Shown here: one piece after another, positions 6,506-10,777 of the stretch
Numbering within the stretch: position 1 is the stretch's first letter
Layout: each line of letters starts with the position of its first letter
Assembly (NCBI GenBank): GCA_910578305.1
Contig: CAJTQH010000046.1
Span: forward strand, 1 to 10,777
From: an uncultured Muribaculaceae bacterium
GTDB lineage: Bacteria > Bacteroidota > Bacteroidia > Bacteroidales > Muribaculaceae
Direction: 5' to 3'
DNA length: 10,777 bases
The notes under the pieces: generated by a model
Database searches by the model: none
What the model was told of the DNA's origin: nothing
The model's input: only the letters and a program-made list of their open reading frames with translations
Position numbers and translations under genes: made by a program

Positions 6506-9500
6506 TTGAAACGAGGAGCAGGACATATAGTAAAGAGGGTATTGCTATGGACCCTTATTATCATTGCGGCTATCATATTCATAGTCCCGATGTCGTTATA
6601 CATACCGTTCGTACAAAACGCAGCCAAAAACATAGCCATCGAGAAACTCGAGCAGTCGACCGGTATGGATATTGAACTCGAACGCCTGCGCCTACGGTTT
6701 CCTCTGCGGGTCGAACTTGACCGTCTGGCCATGATGCCTGCTCCGGGCGATACCATGCTGTCGGCCGCCAGGCTAAGTGTAGATGTGGCTTTCTGGCCTC
6801 TGCTCTCCGGCAAATTAGTCATTGACGATGCCACTCTTGATGACGCCACATACCGTCTCAACAATCCCGACTCTGCGATATTCCTCACTGCCCGCATCAA
6901 CCGGTTTGCCACATCAGGCACCGGCCTGAAATTCAATATGCAGAGCATCAATGTCGGGCGTACCACACTCGACGGAGCCGACATAGTACTTCACATCAAA
7001 GACACTATAACAGTCAGCAGTCCTGACACTACAGCAGCCACGCCAATGGTGATCAACGCCCCCGATATTGAACTGCGCAATGTCAGCGTGCGCATGCAGA
7101 TGCTTCCCACCATCGACTCGCTCTACGCACATATCGGCGACGCCCGTCTGCTTGACGCCCGTCTTGACATGGCCGCACACACCATCGACGCAGGCCGTCT
7201 GCAGGTCGACTCCATCTCTGCAACCTATCTGCTGCCTTCGGCCGATTTTCTCGCCACATATCCGCAACGTTCCGACTCAACGGCAATCGACTCCACGGCC
7301 ACCGCTTCCGCATCGTCCCCTTGGAGCATAAAGGCCGACGAGATACGCATCACCGGTCGCAGCGCTACCTATGCCGTGCGTGGAGCCACACCGACAGCCG
7401 GACTTGACATGAACTACATACAGGCATCAGACATCGACATAAGCATAGACTCATTCTACAACTGCGGCACATCACTGCGCGTGCCACTGCACAAATTCGC
7501 CGCCACCGAACGCTGCGGCATCCGTCTCAAAGCTGCCGGTGTGTTTGAAATGGACTCTACTGCCATTCAAGCCCGCGGATTCTCTCTCTACACCAAAAAA
7601 TCGGCTATTATGCTCAACGCATTGATGGGCATGGGCAACATGAAGTCAGACCCGACACTTCCCATCAGTCTCAAGACTTCAGGCGTGATAGCCATGAGCG
7701 ATGCCGAAAAAATGATGCCCGCACTCGGAGTCACACTGCGCGATCTGCCCGAAGAAGCCGACATCAAAATCAACGCCGACATCAACGGCTCCACAGGCAG
7801 TCTCGACGTCGACGGCATCAATATCTTCATCGACCGCTTCTTCAATCTCAACGCATCGGGCCACGTGGACAACCCCATGGACTTCAACGCCATGAAAGGT
7901 AAAATCAAGTTGAAAGGCAACATGCGCAATATCAACTTCGTCAAGGCCATAGCTCTCGATCGGGCCACTGCCAAGACACTGCTTCTGCCCGCATTTACCA
8001 TTGACGGCGATGTCGACTACTCACCCGGTCTGATATCCGGCGATGTGGCTCTGCGAAGCGGCAAAGGACGTATCGGCGCACGCGGACGCTGGGCACAGCG
8101 TGCCGAAAGCTACAATGCCGATCTGAGCGTCAACGACTTCCCCGTGCAGGCATTCATGCCTTCGCTCGGAGTCTCCGACCTCACGGCCAAAGCCACAGTC
8201 AAAGGCCACGGCTATGATCCCGGATCGCGTCGCACACAGGCTCAGGCTGACATTTTCATAGACCACGTGGGCTACAACGGTGCATCCATCGACAATGTCA
8301 CACTCAACGCCCGGCTCGATACATGCCGGCTCAACGCCACCATCAATTCGCTAAGCCCCGACGTGAATCTCTCGGCCGACGTCATAGCCGATTTCACACC
8401 CGAAGGCTACCAATGGGTTCTCTCAGGCGACATGCGCCACCTCGATCTCAAAGCTCTGCAGCTGACGGCCGACGACATGAACGGCTCAGTCAGACTCAAC
8501 TCTACCGGCCGATATAATCCACACAACGGCGACATCGACGCCACACTGCACATTGACGACCTCGACTGGAAAATGGGAGCATCGCACCTTGCGGCACCAC
8601 AGGCCACAGCACAGCTCCTGTCGACCGACTCGCTCACACGCGCATCGCTCTCGTCGGGCGACTTCAACGCCAACATCAGCGCACTCTGCCGCCTCGACAC
8701 ACTACTGGCACGTTTCACCCGAACGTCCGACATCGTCAACGCCCAAATAGCCGATCGCTATATCGATGTGCGTGAAATCCAGCGTTCTCTGCCGCCGATG
8801 ATGAACGTCAGCCTCACCTCCGGCCGCTCAAACATAGCCGCCAACTATCTGGCCGCCGAGTCCGACATTCACTTCAAGGACGCATCGCTCACACTGCACA
8901 ACGACTCACTCATATCCATGCAGGCCGCCGTCAACACATTCAGCACCGGATCGACACGCCTCGACAAGATCACACTCGACGCCAACCAGCACGGACGATT
9001 CCTTGTCTACCGCCTCTCTGTCGACAACAAGCCGGGCACAATGGACGACTTCGCCCACGTAAGCCTCAACGGATTCGTGGCCGAAGACAAGGTATCGGCC
9101 ATGTTCAAGCAGTCCGACATACACGACCGGCAGGGTTTCTATCTCGGTATCAACGCCGCGATAGCAGACTCCACTGTCACCGTACGCTTCGTGCCCTACA
9201 AGCCCACCATAGCCTATAAGAAGTGGACTATCAACCGCGACAACGAGATGCAGTACAACTTCGCCACACGCCATCTCGATGCCAACCTGAAACTCATGTC
9301 AGACAACAGTTCGCTCCATATATACACCGAACACCCTGCCGACACTCTCAGCTCCGGACAGGAAGACGTAATAGTAAAATTCGACAACATCAATCTCGCC
9401 GAATGGCTGTCCATATCACCATTCGCGCCTCCGGTGAAAGGCGATCTTGATGCCGACCTGCGCTTCCGCTGGGACAAAGACCAGATAACCGGCAACGGCA

Positions 9501-10777
9501 CCGTAGATCTCAACGACCTGTACTATGGACGTGACCGGGTAGGCACATTCTCGCTCGACCTCGACGTGGCCAACGACAGCCATACCAAGGCACTACGCGC
9601 CAACGTAGCCCTGATGGTCGACAGCGTGAAAGTCATCACCGCATCAGGCAATCTCAATGACTCTACGGCCGTCAATCCGTTCCTGCTCAACTTCTCCATG
9701 ATACACTTCCCGCTGCGAGTCGTCAATCCGTTCCTGTCCAAAGACGTGGCACAGCTATCAGGCATGCTCAACGGACAGATGGACATCACAGGCGATCTTG
9801 CCAACCCGATATTCAACGGCTTCCTCGACTTTGACTCCACAGCCGTAAAACTCGGCATAACAGGCATGAACTACAGGTTCTCAGAAGAAAAGATACCGGT
9901 CGACAGCAACATTGTACGATTCAATGACTTCACAATTGCTGGTCTGAACCAAAACAGCCTCCATATCAACGGCTCGGTCGATGCACGCCATCTGTCCGAC
10001 ATCAACCTCGACCTTGCACTCAAAGCATCGGACATGCAGCTCGTCAACAGCAACCGCCCGCGCGGAGCCAACGTCTACGGCAAAGCATTCATAGACCTTG
10101 ACGCCAGCGTGAAAGGCAACATGAGCCTGCTGCGCGTCAACGCCGATCTGGATCTGCTACCAGGCACAAACGTGACATACGTCATGGAGGATGCCGCCCA
10201 AACACTTGCCCCGCAAAGCACCGGCGACATGGTACGCTTCGTACAGTTCTCCGACTCGGCACAGGTCGCGAAAGCCGACTCCATAGCGCCTTCCGGCATG
10301 GCCATGCTGCTCGATGCCCGTCTGGCCATATCCGAAGGAGCCACAATAAACGTCGACCTGTCGCCCGACGGAAAAAATAAAGCTTCCATACAGGGCAACG
10401 GCAATTTCACCTACTCCCTCACACCCATCAACGGTGCCGGACGAATCACCGGACGCTACAACATCAACGGCGGATTCGTGCGCTATACGCCGCAGATATC
10501 CACCGGCGGGCTGTCCATGTCCATAATGTCGGAAAAGAACTTCAAATTTGTCGAAGGCAGCTACATAGCATTCACCGGCGATATGCTCAATCCAACCCTG
10601 AATGTCAAAGCCGTCGAACGTCTGAAAGCCAACGTCACCCAATCGGGTCAAAACTCCCGTCTGGTCAACTTCGACATATCCGTTTCGGTAACCAACACGC
10701 TCGAAAACATGAATGTTGTGTTCGACATGTCAACCGACGACGACATAACCATTGAAAACGAGCTCCGCTCCATGAGC
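6506..10777 (+). CDS. tamB: TamB-like translocation/assembly module protein, 3' end outside the window
   Basis: The frame is open from 6419 to the right edge and has 1,424 codons from the proposed start. TamB-family proteins are anchored in the inner membrane and cross the periplasm as a long lipid-lined beta-groove; they serve outer-membrane protein assembly and phospholipid transport. TTG at 6506 gives MKRGAGHIVKRVLLWTLIII, a basic start and one membrane helix (about 12-29). VPMSLYIPFVQNAAKNIAIE follows, as is usual for the N-terminus of Bacteroidota TamB. No ATG or GTG lies upstream in frame, and the ATG at 6590 would remove the helix. The middle (about 70-1000) is repetitive AsmA-like beta structure with many SGD, NAD and DID turns and a Ser/Thr/Ala linker near 252-275. 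From about 1,050 it matches the TamB C-terminal domain (DUF490): NPFLSKDVAQLSGMLNG, DITGDLANP, TNVTYVMEDAAQ and finally FDMSTDDDITIENELRSMS. That last motif usually lies close to the C-terminus, so probably only a modest part is missing. Confidence 0.9.
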   Translation, partial: MKRGAGHIVKRVLLWTLIIIAAIIFIVPMSLYIPFVQNAAKNIAIEKLEQSTGMDIELERLRLRFPLRVELDRLAMMPAPGDTMLSAARLSVDVAFWPLLSGKLVIDDATLDDATYRLNNPDSAIFLTARINRFATSGTGLKFNMQSINVGRTTLDGADIVLHIKDTITVSSPDTTAATPMVINAPDIELRNVSVRMQMLPTIDSLYAHIGDARLLDARLDMAAHTIDAGRLQVDSISATYLLPSADFLATYPQRSDSTAIDSTATASASSPWSIKADEIRITGRSATYAVRGATPTAGLDMNYIQASDIDISIDSFYNCGTSLRVPLHKFAATERCGIRLKAAGVFEMDSTAIQARGFSLYTKKSAIMLNALMGMGNMKSDPTLPISLKTSGVIAMSDAEKMMPALGVTLRDLPEEADIKINADINGSTGSLDVDGINIFIDRFFNLNASGHVDNPMDFNAMKGKIKLKGNMRNINFVKAIALDRATAKTLLLPAFTIDGDVDYSPGLISGDVALRSGKGRIGARGRWAQRAESYNADLSVNDFPVQAFMPSLGVSDLTAKATVKGHGYDPGSRRTQAQADIFIDHVGYNGASIDNVTLNARLDTCRLNATINSLSPDVNLSADVIADFTPEGYQWVLSGDMRHLDLKALQLTADDMNGSVRLNSTGRYNPHNGDIDATLHIDDLDWKMGASHLAAPQATAQLLSTDSLTRASLSSGDFNANISALCRLDTLLARFTRTSDIVNAQIADRYIDVREIQRSLPPMMNVSLTSGRSNIAANYLAAESDIHFKDASLTLHNDSLISMQAAVNTFSTGSTRLDKITLDANQHGRFLVYRLSVDNKPGTMDDFAHVSLNGFVAEDKVSAMFKQSDIHDRQGFYLGINAAIADSTVTVRFVPYKPTIAYKKWTINRDNEMQYNFATRHLDANLKLMSDNSSLHIYTEHPADTLSSGQEDVIVKFDNINLAEWLSISPFAPPVKGDLDADLRFRWDKDQITGNGTVDLNDLYYGRDRVGTFSLDLDVANDSHTKALRANVALMVDSVKVITASGNLNDSTAVNPFLLNFSMIHFPLRVVNPFLSKDVAQLSGMLNGQMDITGDLANPIFNGFLDFDSTAVKLGITGMNYRFSEEKIPVDSNIVRFNDFTIAGLNQNSLHINGSVDARHLSDINLDLALKASDMQLVNSNRPRGANVYGKAFIDLDASVKGNMSLLRVNADLDLLPGTNVTYVMEDAAQTLAPQSTGDMVRFVQFSDSAQVAKADSIAPSGMAMLLDARLAISEGATINVDLSPDGKNKASIQGNGNFTYSLTPINGAGRITGRYNINGGFVRYTPQISTGGLSMSIMSEKNFKFVEGSYIAFTGDMLNPTLNVKAVERLKANVTQSGQNSRLVNFDISVSVTNTLENMNVVFDMSTDDDITIENELRSMS
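9670..9736 (+). repeat. 16-bp direct repeat within tamB
   Basis: CGTCAATCCGTTCCTG occurs at 9670-9685 and again at 9721-9736, 51 bases (17 codons) apart and in the same frame. It encodes VNPFL both times: AVNPFLLNF and VVNPFLSKD. The second copy belongs to a segment typical of TamB proteins. The flanking bases differ, so this is a short match and not a duplicated 51-base unit. Confidence 0.7.

Noticed and set aside
6590..6592. ATG at 6590 as the tamB start
   Set aside because: It would remove the basic N-terminus and the membrane helix, both typical of TamB proteins and encoded intact from TTG at 6506.

Overview
The window looks like a chromosomal stretch from a gut-type member of the order Bacteroidales (phylum Bacteroidota). 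The grounds are the protein families: a Bacteroidota-type LptD, a TamB with the family's typical N-terminus, and a type II branched-chain aminotransferase. Two good TAnnTTTG promoter -7 boxes, the absence of clear Shine-Dalgarno sequences and a GC-rich coding style that often uses ATA for isoleucine also fit. The ATA use and moderate GC content suggest Muribaculaceae, but that is an impression and not a computed placement.

Layout from left to right. (1) Positions 1-943 hold the 3' end of topA (DNA topoisomerase I) on the + strand, with three C-terminal repeats. One base after its stop comes an RluA-family pseudouridine synthase (945-1859, +). (2) On the - strand lies a two-gene unit, ilvE (3437-2406) followed 14 bp later by a small HD-domain protein (2391-1819). 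The HD gene converges on the pseudouridine synthase gene and overlaps its 3' end by 41 bp. (3) A 165-bp divergent intergenic region (3438-3602) has a -7 box facing each way and two perfect palindromes. (4) On the + strand follow two very large envelope genes: an LptD-like lipopolysaccharide-assembly outer-membrane protein (3603-6401) and, after 104 bp, a TamB-like protein that runs off the right edge (6506-10777, 1,424 codons visible).

How the genes work together. topA and the pseudouridine synthase are housekeeping genes for DNA topology and RNA modification. ilvE does the last step of branched-chain amino-acid synthesis (or the first of their breakdown); the HD protein beside it is a putative metal-dependent phosphohydrolase of unknown substrate. 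The lptD-tamB pair is the most coherent block: both products build the outer membrane, one by placing lipopolysaccharide in the outer leaflet, the other as a long periplasm-spanning protein linked to outer-membrane protein or phospholipid transport. Both genes appear to start with TTG.

I found no RNA gene, CRISPR array, insertion sequence, phage gene or attachment site, and no convincing new defence or mobile system. The points most worth a second look are the two TTG starts, the very short lptD leader, the palindromes in the divergent promoter region, the charged insert and reduced cysteine set of LptD, and the lptD-tamB adjacency.
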